A program made the translations under genes and the position numbers. This document shows, one piece after another, positions 25,568 to 33,388 of a stretch of 39,978 bases of DNA. How positions within the stretch are numbered: the stretch's first letter is position 1; every line of letters begins with the position of its first letter. Under the pieces are notes generated by a model, which saw only the letters and a program-made list of their open reading frames with translations, did no database searches and was not told the DNA's origin. Source of the DNA: Novosphingobium sp. (GTDB taxonomy: Bacteria > Pseudomonadota > Alphaproteobacteria > Sphingomonadales > Sphingomonadaceae); NCBI GenBank assembly GCA_030697365.1, contig JAUYQH010000089.1:1-39978 (forward strand), written 5' to 3'.

Positions 25568-25575
25568 CTGGCTGA

Positions 25576-25597
25576 GGCTTCGGTAGAGGCCGAAGCC
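25576..25597 (+). terminator. Hairpin terminator after the IclR gene
   Basis: Perfect 8-bp stem (GGCTTCGG / CCGAAGCC) with a 6-base loop, 8 bases after the IclR stop, followed by a moderately T-rich stretch (GTCGTTTCCCTTCC). Confidence 0.65.
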
Positions 25598-25659
25598 CGG
25601 AAGTCGTTTCCCTTCCTGCAAACATCGTGGGCCGCAGCGTTTCCGCGCGGCCGATCCGG

Positions 25660-25967
25660 TCAGCCGGCCATGGCCACGTGGCCCAGCTCGAACTTCCGTT
25701 CACCGCGCATAGTCGCCCAGGCGATCCGCGCCAGCTTGTTGGCGAGCGCCACCAGCGTGACGTTGCAGTGCGCGCGTGCCAGCATGCCGCGCAACCATGT
25801 GCCGAGTGGAGTGTCGCACTTTGACAAAGACAGCATAGCCGCTCTGGCGGCATGAATGAAGAGCATGCGCAGATAGGTGTTGCCGCGTTTCGAGATACCA
25901 GCAGGTTCGGTCTGCCGCCGGTGGTTTGCTGCTTCGGCACTAGCCCCAGCCAGGCGCCAAGATCGCG
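25660..25967 (-). pseudogene. IS110-family transposase, C-terminal fragment with frameshift
   Basis: The minus strand reads RDLGAWLGLVPKQQTTGGRPNLL, then after a one-base deletion ISKRGNTYLRMLFIHAARAAM and VALANKLARIAW. These are the conserved blocks of the transposase_20 (IS116/IS110/IS902) domain at the C-terminus of IS110-type transposases. The N-terminal DEDD catalytic domain is absent and the remnant stops abruptly near 25967, shortly before the amidohydrolase stop at 26045. It is a dead insertion-sequence end. Together with the IS256 remnant it points to past rearrangement on both sides of the molybdopterin-receptor-IclR block. Confidence 0.85.
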
Positions 25968-26044
25968 CCTGCGCCGGCAGGCCGGGAGCCGCGGTTGCCG
26001 GGCCGGATTTCGATCCACCTGGTATGCACCCGGCACAATTGGAT

Positions 26045-27118
26045 TCACGCCGCGAGCGGAGACCCCAACTGATAAACCTTGGCCGCGGTGCCATGAAACA
26101 GCGCGTCGCGCTCTTTCGGCGTGTAGCGCTCTGCCAAAATCTTGTGAGCGTTCCACAGGACCCCATAGGAGATGCCGAGCCGGTCGCGCGGGAAATTGCT
26201 CGCGAACATGCAGCGCTCCGGCCCGAAGAGGTCAATCGTCGGGAGATAATGATCGCGCATGTTGTCTGCAGCTTGCTGCGACGTCGGCGGTGTGGGCTTG
26301 CCCTCGAAAGACAGCCCAGAGAAAGTCATGAATATTCCGGACACCTTGACGTGGACATTCGGGTAGCGCGCCAAGTCGGTCATCATAGCCAACCAATGCC
26401 GATACGTTTCCTGAAATTTGTCTGCAAATCGGGCGATATAAATCGGCATGCCGACGTGGTTCAGGACAATAGGCAATTCCGGAACCCTCTCCGCCAACGC
26501 CGCGACCTGTGGGATCTGCGGATGGCAGGCGGCTGCGTCCCACGCAAGATTATGGCCGACCAGTCGCTTCGCGCCAGCGATGAATTCCGGCGCAGCCATA
26601 TTGTCAACAGCTACGGAGTAGGGAAGCTGGATGTCGGGGTCGCTCATGGTCATGGCGCGCACCCCGCGCAGTCGGCCTCGCGCTGCTTCACGATGTGCGG
26701 CTATCACCTCGTCGAGGCGGTCGCCCAGCGTCAGATCGGCATTGCAAATGATGCCCTCGCTCAGGCGCGGCCCTTGCGGATCAAGTGCCAGAGCCTCCTC
26801 TCCAACTCGCGCCGCCACCCGCGTTTCTGCAACGGCCTGCAGTTCTTTCGGAGCGTTCTCGTCGAGGAATGTCCCGTAGGCTTCGCAATGCACCGTCGAA
26901 ACGACGTTGTGGCCCGACGCGCGGATTTCCTCGAGAAATTCCTCGGTCATGAAGCCGCCCAGATTGGCCCGGCGGACCGGGTCATCGTAAAGGTGGGTAT
27001 GCGGATCAATGATTGGCAGTTCTGGATCTAATGCCGCCTCTTTGACCAGATTGAGCCATTCGGGTTTGTACTTACCGCCGAAATGCCCTCCCTTCGCTGG
27101 GCTCTGCTCACTTGCCAT
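26045..27118 (-). CDS. Amidohydrolase-2 family hydrolase or decarboxylase
   Basis: A 357-residue metal-dependent TIM-barrel enzyme of the Amidohydro_2 family, which includes LigI (pyrone-dicarboxylate lactonase) and ACMSD-type decarboxylases. The strand-1 metal motif PIIDPHTH gives His40 and His42. A later LNHVGMP provides another conserved His, and FASNFPRD carries the C-terminal segment where the catalytic Asp of the family lies. The open frame extends to 27427, but GAAGGAG 6 bases before ATG 27118 settles the start. It is read away from the PQQ dehydrogenase, with 443 bases between them and an operator-like palindrome in the gap. Lactone opening or decarboxylation is likely; the substrate is unknown. 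Confidence 0.9.
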   Translation of the reverse strand: MASEQSPAKGGHFGGKYKPEWLNLVKEAALDPELPIIDPHTHLYDDPVRRANLGGFMTEEFLEEIRASGHNVVSTVHCEAYGTFLDENAPKELQAVAETRVAARVGEEALALDPQGPRLSEGIICNADLTLGDRLDEVIAAHREAARGRLRGVRAMTMSDPDIQLPYSVAVDNMAAPEFIAGAKRLVGHNLAWDAAACHPQIPQVAALAERVPELPIVLNHVGMPIYIARFADKFQETYRHWLAMMTDLARYPNVHVKVSGIFMTFSGLSFEGKPTPPTSQQAADNMRDHYLPTIDLFGPERCMFASNFPRDRLGISYGVLWNAHKILAERYTPKERDALFHGTAAKVYQLGSPLAA

Positions 27119-27561
27119 GTGGCACTCCTTCTCTCGTTTCGGTAGCAATCCCGTTCGCCCTTTTGCTATGCTGCCAAGGGTACCGCAAGGTGAGCGTGCG
27201 GTATTACAAATGCGTTCGAAAACACGCACACACTCCCATGAGCGGGCCAGCGCCACGCCGCGGTTCGCATGCGGGTGACGAGTCGAATGGACGGTTGGAC
27301 GGCCGTCTCCGAGCAAGACATTCGGCGGGAATGTCTCGCCATTCGCGACTACAGAGTTCCATTTTACGAGAGGGGTGCCCGGCGCTCGAATCATAATGTC
27401 CGGTCGCACCCGACATTGCAGATGCAATGATGCGAGGGCGGCGGGTTACGCTAAGCGAAGCTCGTGGTAGAGCGGGTTCCGTAGCCTGTCGTGCTCGGGA
27501 AGAGAACCCCTACGTCAAGCATTCCCCATTTCAATCCGTACTAAGGCGGTCAGCTTTGATC
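27119..27561. other. Divergent promoter region between amidohydrolase and PQQ dehydrogenase
   Basis: This is 443 bases between two divergent genes, and no gene was found within. It contains the perfect palindrome at 27414-27429. A poorer variant (ATTAC-AAAT-GCGTT, 27213-27226) lies about 95 bases upstream of the amidohydrolase start. Confidence 0.55.
27414..27429. promoter_or_regulatory. Putative operator, CATTGC-AGAT-GCAATG
   Basis: Perfect 6-bp inverted repeat with a 4-base spacer. It is 133 bases upstream of the PQQ dehydrogenase start and about 296 bases upstream of the divergent amidohydrolase. Confidence 0.65.
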
Positions 27562-29757
27562 ATGGCGTCACTGAAGTTTGCCAGAAGGCCGCTTTTATTA
27601 CTTAGTGTCCTTGTTATGACGCTTGTGGGTTGCCGCGAGGCTTCGTCGCCTGAACCTAAGCGCAAAGCGGACGAGCGGTTTGGTCAAAGGATCGTCAACG
27701 CAGATCAGGAACCGCAGAACTGGCTGACTACGGGTCGGGACTATCAGGAGACGCGCCACAGCCCGCTCGACCTCATCAATACGACGAACGTGAAGCGTCT
27801 CGGGATGAGCTGGTTTCACGATCTAGATACCAATCGGGGCCAGGAAGCCACGCCGATCGTCGTTGACGGAGTTATCTATACATCGAGCGCCTGGTCCAAG
27901 GTTCAGGCGTTTGACGGCATCACCGGCAAGCTTCTCTGGCAATTCGATTCGAAAGTACCCGGATCCATCGGTGCCAAAGCATGTTGCGACGTCGTCAATC
28001 GTGGCGTCGCCTATTGGGACGGCAAGGTCTACATCGGTGCGCTAGACGGCCGTCTGATCGCAATCGACGCCAAAACCGGACGGCAAGTCTGGTCCAAGCA
28101 GACGGTCGATACGAGCAAGAACTACACGATCACAGGTGCGCCTCGTATCGTCAAGGGACGAGTGATCATCGGCAACGGCGGCGCGGACCTTGGCGTCCGG
28201 GGCTATGTGAGTGCCTACGACGCCGAAACGGGAAATCTCGACTGGCGATTTTATATGGTGCCTTCGCCGAACGGCCAGAAGGACAATGCGGTTTCCGACG
28301 AGGTACTTGCCAAATTGGCTAAGCCTACATGGGGCGGCGCGCCTCAAGGGGGCGGTGGCGGCACTGCTTGGGACAGCTTCGCCTATGACCCGGAACTCAA
28401 CCTTCTCTACGTCGGGACTGGCAATGCAGGCTACGGGCCTCGGGCCTATGGGGATCCTCAATCGAAAGCCCCGCTGGATCGACTTTTCGTAGGATCGGTC
28501 CTGGCCTTGCGCCCGGAGACCGGGGAATATGTCTGGCATTATCAGGAGACGCCGGGCGATCAGTGGGACTATACCTCAACCCAACACATGATACTTGCAA
28601 ACCTAGTCCTCGACGGCAAGCCGAGGAAGGTGCTGATGCATGCGCCCAAGAATGGCTTTTTCTACGTGATTGATCGCGGAACGGGAAAGCCCATTAGCGC
28701 CAAGCAGTATTCGAAAGTCACTTGGGCGACCGGTATAGACCTGGCTAGTGGACGACCGATTTTCAATCCAGACACGGATTATAGCGCAACCCGTAAACCG
28801 TGGGTTGGCTTTCCCTCCACCGGTGGGGCGCATAATTGGCCGCCGATGTCTTTTGATGCGAAGCGCAATCTCGTCTACATCCCCGTCACCGAAAACGAGA
28901 TGAGCTTCGCGCTTGATCCGAATTTCAAGCCCAAACCGAAGGGGTGGAACCTCGGACTCGATCTCTTTGGCGACACGACAATTCCCGATGATCCGAAATC
29001 GGTATCTGCCATGCGGGCCTCCGGCAAGTCGTTCTTGCTGGCCTGGGATCCCATCGCCCAGAAGGAAGCTTGGAGGGTTTATCATCCATCGGGCTGGTCG
29101 GGTGGCGTGTTGTCGACCGCGGGAGATCTCGTGTTCCAGGGCGATGTCGCGGGCACGTTCATCGCCTACGAATCGAAGACTGGGAAGAAACTGTGGTCGT
29201 TCGAGACTCAGAGCGCCGTGATGGCCGCTCCGGTGACTTGGTCGAAGGACGGTGTGCAATATGTGACTGCGATTGTCGGAGTTGGCGCTTCCGCCGTGTT
29301 CGGGGGAGGGCCGCTTCTCGTGGATGAGCAGGGGCGGCCGAGATTCGTGAACAGGAGTCGCGTCATCACTTTCGCTCTGGATAAATCCGTCAAGCTACCC
29401 GCGGCCGTGCCGGCGCCGCTACCGCAGCTTCAGACCGTTCCGCAGTTCGCAGCCGCGGCCACCATCGCGATGGGTCGTCAGCGGTACCACCGCACGTGCG
29501 CCTACTGTCATGGTGCCGAAGCGATCAGCGGGGGCGTGATTCCCGATTTGCGTTACTCCCGGTCGATCGGCGACCCGGACACCTGGAAAGCGATCCTGGT
29601 AGATGGTATTCTTTCAGATAACGGCATGGTCGGTTTCAAGGAGAACTTCACGCTGGGTGAATTGGAAGCCATCCGTGCCTATCTGATCGATCGCTCGGCC
29701 GCGGCAACGCGACGCTACGGTGGCAACACCACCGGTTCAAAGTCAAAGGATAGCTAG
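27562..29757 (+). CDS. PQQ-dependent quinohemoprotein alcohol dehydrogenase, lipoprotein
   Basis: A 731-residue periplasmic enzyme that oxidises alcohols with PQQ and passes electrons through a C-terminal cytochrome c domain. Seen: N-terminal signal with lipobox LVGC (Cys24), so it is probably lipid-anchored; the adjacent-cysteine pair Cys141-Cys142 (AKACCDV), which forms the disulfide ring over PQQ; the catalytic Asp336 in DQWDYT; and the heme motif CAYCH at 646-650. The beta-propeller repeats are clear (for example AFDGITGKLLWQF, AIDAKTGRQVW). The frame opens at 27427, but ATG 27562 gives the signal sequence; its ribosome site is weak. No PQQ synthesis genes are in the window. It is likely an early oxidation step for an alcohol group of the substrate. 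Confidence 0.94.
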   Translation: MASLKFARRPLLLLSVLVMTLVGCREASSPEPKRKADERFGQRIVNADQEPQNWLTTGRDYQETRHSPLDLINTTNVKRLGMSWFHDLDTNRGQEATPIVVDGVIYTSSAWSKVQAFDGITGKLLWQFDSKVPGSIGAKACCDVVNRGVAYWDGKVYIGALDGRLIAIDAKTGRQVWSKQTVDTSKNYTITGAPRIVKGRVIIGNGGADLGVRGYVSAYDAETGNLDWRFYMVPSPNGQKDNAVSDEVLAKLAKPTWGGAPQGGGGGTAWDSFAYDPELNLLYVGTGNAGYGPRAYGDPQSKAPLDRLFVGSVLALRPETGEYVWHYQETPGDQWDYTSTQHMILANLVLDGKPRKVLMHAPKNGFFYVIDRGTGKPISAKQYSKVTWATGIDLASGRPIFNPDTDYSATRKPWVGFPSTGGAHNWPPMSFDAKRNLVYIPVTENEMSFALDPNFKPKPKGWNLGLDLFGDTTIPDDPKSVSAMRASGKSFLLAWDPIAQKEAWRVYHPSGWSGGVLSTAGDLVFQGDVAGTFIAYESKTGKKLWSFETQSAVMAAPVTWSKDGVQYVTAIVGVGASAVFGGGPLLVDEQGRPRFVNRSRVITFALDKSVKLPAAVPAPLPQLQTVPQFAAAATIAMGRQRYHRTCAYCHGAEAISGGVIPDLRYSRSIGDPDTWKAILVDGILSDNGMVGFKENFTLGELEAIRAYLIDRSAAATRRYGGNTTGSKSKDS

Positions 29758-30023
29758 GTTACAACTTCGAACGCATTGATAGTTGTTCTTGGTGTATCCG
29801 TGAGGTCGATGAATTTAGCGGATGATATATGGGGAAGGGAACGCGCCTGTGCATGCAAGAGTGGATCGTCGCTTTCGACACGCGTCGCCGACGATTATCC
29901 CTCGTGCCGCTCCAGTTCAACGCCGCCGATGTCGGCTTGATGGAGACGTGCTCGTAGGACGCCGATGCGGCGCTCGCCTTTCCGGCAGTTAAATTGACAC
30001 TAATAGCTTGAAAGGTCTTTTAT

Positions 30024-30764
30024 ATGGTCGTGAAGGACAGAATTGCCATCGTTACTGGGGCGGGATCTGGCATTGGCGCCGCCACAGCGAGGGCCCTCCA
30101 CACTCACGGCGCTTACGTGGTCGCTACAGACGTTTCCGGCAAGGAAGCCGATACTGCCCAGAGTCTTGGTGATCGCGCGGTGGCCTTCCGGGCGGACCTG
30201 TCAAATCCTGACGAGATTGCTGCACTGATCGAATTCGCCGTTTCCGAATACGATGACATCGACATCCTCTGCAATGTCGGCGCGCTTGGGACCACAAGAG
30301 AGTTCCTGGCGGATGCGCGCCTCGGTGACTTCGAACGGATCATCAATGTCGACTTGGTGTCTGTATTCTTGACGATGAAACACGCGATTCCGCACATGGT
30401 GCGTCGGGGTGGTGGGTCGATCGTCAATGTCTCCTCGATGGCAGCGCTCAAGACATTTCCGAATATGGCAGCCTATGCGTCTGCCAAGGCAGGCGTCGTC
30501 GCTTTGACCAAGGTCGCTGCAATGGAATATGGGGAGCACGGCATCAGGGTGAACGTCATTTGCCCCGGAGCTACAGAAACCCCGTTGCTGCTCGACGCCC
30601 ATGCCGCCAATCCGGCAAGGCTCGACTACCTTCGCGGCCTGGCGCCCTTGCGTCGAATGGGGCTACCTGAGGAGATGGCGTCCGTCATCTTGTTCCTGGC
30701 CAGCGAAGCGTCGTCGTACATAACCGGAGCCGTTGTGCCGGTCGATGGCGGCCAAAGTATGTAA
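30024..30764 (+). CDS. Short-chain dehydrogenase/reductase
   Basis: A 246-residue classical SDR, cytoplasmic, NAD(P)-dependent. The cofactor turn TGAGSGIG is at 11-18, the catalytic Ser138, Tyr151 and Lys155 (YASAK) are present, and so is the CPGATETPL segment. The normally conserved NAG motif reads NVG (84-86). Asp36 at the end of beta-2 (VVATDVS) suggests preference for NAD over NADP. The AAAGG site is about 8 bases before ATG 30024. It stands alone on the plus strand between the PQQ dehydrogenase and the oppositely read aldehyde dehydrogenase. It probably oxidises a hydroxyl of a pathway intermediate; the substrate is unknown. Confidence 0.9.
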   Translation: MVVKDRIAIVTGAGSGIGAATARALHTHGAYVVATDVSGKEADTAQSLGDRAVAFRADLSNPDEIAALIEFAVSEYDDIDILCNVGALGTTREFLADARLGDFERIINVDLVSVFLTMKHAIPHMVRRGGGSIVNVSSMAALKTFPNMAAYASAKAGVVALTKVAAMEYGEHGIRVNVICPGATETPLLLDAHAANPARLDYLRGLAPLRRMGLPEEMASVILFLASEASSYITGAVVPVDGGQSM

Positions 30765-30836
30765 CCTAACCAGCTACTGGCGGGGGAAGCACGTATTGGG
30801 TGAATTACTCGTTGTTCAGGGTGAGCACAGGTGCTA

Positions 30837-32345
30837 TCAGGCGGGGTCAAGGTGCTCGTTCCCAATAGTTACCCGCGGATCCGATTCAAGCAATAAAACC
30901 TTGGTCTCCAGGTACGATAGCAGCCCTTCCACCCCACCCTCGCGGCCGATGCCAGACTGTTTGAAGCCGCCATACCCAATCATAGGGTCGACTCGATTTG
31001 CGTTCTGGCCGACGTTCCCCGTTCGCAGCCCGCGGCTTACCGTCAGCGCCCGCGCGTGATCATTCGAGAAGACAGATGCGTTCAGGCCGAAGATGCTGTC
31101 GTTGGCCAGTTGCACCATCTGGCTGTCGCCACGCGCAGGTATCACGCAGATTACGGGACCAAAGATCTCTTCCTGCGCAATGACGCTGCGATTATCAACG
31201 CGGCCGAACACGGTTGGTTCGAAATAATAGCCGCGGTTGAGACGCGCTGGGCGGCGCCCACCAGTCGCCAGCACCGCGCCGGCGGCCCGACCCCTGGCGA
31301 CATAATCCTCCACCCGGTCGCGCTGCCGTGCCGTGGCGAGCGGGCCCATGTCCGTCTGCGCGTCAAACGGGTCGCCGACGCGGATCTTCTTGAACGAGGC
31401 GCTAAGCGCGTCCACGAACGCATCGTGGCGGCTTTCCTCCACGATGACGCGCGTCAGGGCTGCGCAGACCTGCCCGGTAAGGGCACGGGCCTGCTGCGAA
31501 ATTTCCTCAGCAGCGATTGCCACGTCATAGTCGTCGAGAACGAGCGCAGCCGACTTGCCTCCGAGTTCCAGAGTACACCGTGCGACACGCTCGCCACAGA
31601 TCGAAGCGATCAGTCGTCCCACCGCGCTTGATCCGGTGAAGCTGATCTTGTCTACGGCCGGGTTGCGAACCAGTGTTTCCGATGCGTCCCGATCGGCTGT
31701 CACCACGTTCAGCACGCCGGCGGGCAGGCCGATCGCTTCGGCGATCTCCGCGATGATATAGCCAATCGCCGGGGCTTCCGGTGAACATTTCAGCACGATC
31801 GTGCAGCCGGCGAGCAGTGCAGGAGCGAGCTTGAACGTCGCCAGAAAGGCAGGTGCGTTCCACGGGATGATCATTCCGACCACGCCGACCGGCTCGCGCA
31901 ACAGCACGCCGATGCCACGTCCGTCAGACGGCGTGTGATATTCCGTGAATGCAAAGCTATCGGCGAGCGAGGCGTAGTATTCATACGCTCCTGGCAGAGC
32001 CGCCGCTGAACCAGAGGACATGCCATAGGTGATGCCCATCTCATTCGGCCAAGCGCGAGCGATGTCGTCGCTGCGCCGGCGCCACTCGGCGGCAATCGCG
32101 AGGAGGTAGTCCGCACGTTCACGGTGCGTGAGCCGAGGCCAGGGCCCGTGATCGAACGCGTCGCGTGCAGACTCGACGGCTCGATCGATGTCCTCCACCT
32201 TCGCCTCTGCGACGTTCAAGAACATAATTTCGGTCGCCGGCGCGATGACGGTAATGAAGCTATCGGTCGATGGCTTGGTCCATTGTCCGCCTATAAAAAG
32301 TCGATCCGGATGTTGGATGATGCCTGCGCCCTCGGCCTTAGACAT
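30837..32345 (-). CDS. Aldehyde dehydrogenase, NAD(P)-dependent
   Basis: A 502-residue ALDH-superfamily enzyme that oxidises an aldehyde to an acid. The active-site set is complete: Asn163 in PWN, Lys186 in VLKCSPE, general base Glu260 in LELGGKS, and nucleophile Cys294 in GQVCAALTR. The FTGSSAVG cofactor loop is at 236-243. The frame extends to 32420, but GAGAGG 6 bases before ATG 32345 fixes the start. It is read towards the plus-strand SDR (72-base convergent gap). Its likely role is to take the aldehyde made by the PQQ dehydrogenase or an SDR to an acid for CoA activation; this is inference from context. Confidence 0.93.
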   Translation of the reverse strand: MSKAEGAGIIQHPDRLFIGGQWTKPSTDSFITVIAPATEIMFLNVAEAKVEDIDRAVESARDAFDHGPWPRLTHRERADYLLAIAAEWRRRSDDIARAWPNEMGITYGMSSGSAAALPGAYEYYASLADSFAFTEYHTPSDGRGIGVLLREPVGVVGMIIPWNAPAFLATFKLAPALLAGCTIVLKCSPEAPAIGYIIAEIAEAIGLPAGVLNVVTADRDASETLVRNPAVDKISFTGSSAVGRLIASICGERVARCTLELGGKSAALVLDDYDVAIAAEEISQQARALTGQVCAALTRVIVEESRHDAFVDALSASFKKIRVGDPFDAQTDMGPLATARQRDRVEDYVARGRAAGAVLATGGRRPARLNRGYYFEPTVFGRVDNRSVIAQEEIFGPVICVIPARGDSQMVQLANDSIFGLNASVFSNDHARALTVSRGLRTGNVGQNANRVDPMIGYGGFKQSGIGREGGVEGLLSYLETKVLLLESDPRVTIGNEHLDPA

Positions 32346-32645
32346 GAGGTTCCTCTCGATTGGTCGAGCCATGTTGCATACGAAGGGCCCGGGCTGCCCA
32401 CTTTGCCGAAGCCGGATCATATGTTGGGATGCGGGAGAGAGGCAGGGCTAAATCCCACAGACGATGAAAATCACTAGTGTAATGGACGGAGGATAGATCC
32501 CGCAGCGATATGTCTAAGGTGACTTCACCAAGACCATTGAGTACTGCATTGGGAACAATCGCTTGAGTGCCAGCGCGAGCGCGATCTCCGGCTATGTCAT
32601 CGCCCTAAGAAATCACAAAACTCGATGATCGGGCGAGTGAACCGA
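32346..32645. other. Intergenic, no gene seen
   Basis: This is 300 bases between the small acyl-CoA dehydrogenase subunit and the aldehyde dehydrogenase, both on the minus strand. It has no recognised frame and no perfect palindrome of the ATTGC type. An ATTG-N4-CAAT repeat near 32550 has the wrong spacing. Confidence 0.5.
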
Positions 32646-33383
32646 TCACGGCGTCAGTCCCCTCGCGAGAGTGGTGACGTCGCGATCGACGGAGATTGCC
32701 CACTCACCCAATTCATGCGACCACCAGTTCTCGCCGCCGTGCGCTATTCGCCACGCGCGCAGCCGCCGGACGTGATGATGTAGTGCATATTCTTCGCTGA
32801 TCCCGATCGCGCCGTGCACGGCATGGGCGGAAGCGGCGACCGTCACGGCAGCCTGTCCGGCCCGAATCTTGGCGAGCGCCGCGGTGCGCGGCGAAATGGC
32901 AGCGAGCGGTCCGACCAACCCCGCCTGCACCGCCATCCGGGCCGCCCGCACTTCCTCCACCAGCACCGCCACCAGGTTCTGCACCGCCTGGAACCGACCG
33001 ATTTCCCGCCCGAACTGTCGTCGCTGTAGCGCGTAGGCGAGCGTTAGCTCCTCGATCGCCTCCATCGCGCCGACCATATGTGCGGCAGCCAGCGCGGCCG
33101 CCAGCGGACGCCCGTGCAGCGGCTCTATATCCGCAACAGCGATGGCCTGCGGGTCAATCAGCCGCGCCGCCATCGTCTCGATCACTGCCGGTGCGTGCGG
33201 GCGCCGTCCGGTTTCCACTGCCAGCGCGAAGACCGCGTCCAGCTCCAAGCCCGCGCCGCCGTCCGCCTCGGGTCGCAGCAGGTCAAGGAAGCCGGATTCG
33301 TGCAGCGCCGGCCACGGATCGTCCGCCGGCAGGCCGTCCAGCACGCGAATATATTGATCGAGGAAAAGATCGCCATCGCTCAT
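32646..33383 (-). CDS. Small acyl-CoA dehydrogenase subunit (two-subunit type)
   Basis: A 245-residue protein that is much shorter than a normal acyl-CoA dehydrogenase. It keeps an N-terminal helical part (about 1-85) and the C-terminal four-helix domain with the signature RRQFGREIGRFQAVQ (about 121-135) and HAVHGAIGISEEYALHHHVRR. The central beta-domain that binds FAD is missing. This architecture is known for the partner subunits of heteromeric enzymes in actinobacterial steroid degradation (ChsE-type). The ATG 33383 lies only 5 bases after the stop of the larger subunit, with AAGG 8 bases upstream, so translation is coupled. It is probably a non-catalytic or co-catalytic half of a heterotetramer with the next gene. 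Confidence 0.86.
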   Translation of the reverse strand: MSDGDLFLDQYIRVLDGLPADDPWPALHESGFLDLLRPEADGGAGLELDAVFALAVETGRRPHAPAVIETMAARLIDPQAIAVADIEPLHGRPLAAALAAAHMVGAMEAIEELTLAYALQRRQFGREIGRFQAVQNLVAVLVEEVRAARMAVQAGLVGPLAAISPRTAALAKIRAGQAAVTVAASAHAVHGAIGISEEYALHHHVRRLRAWRIAHGGENWWSHELGEWAISVDRDVTTLARGLTP

Positions 33384-33388
33384 CGCAA

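Noticed and set aside
29994..30023. TTGACA plus a TTTTAT-like box directly before the SDR start
   Set aside because: The -10-like box would touch the ATG, putting the transcript start inside the gene and losing the AAAGG ribosome site. Probably chance.
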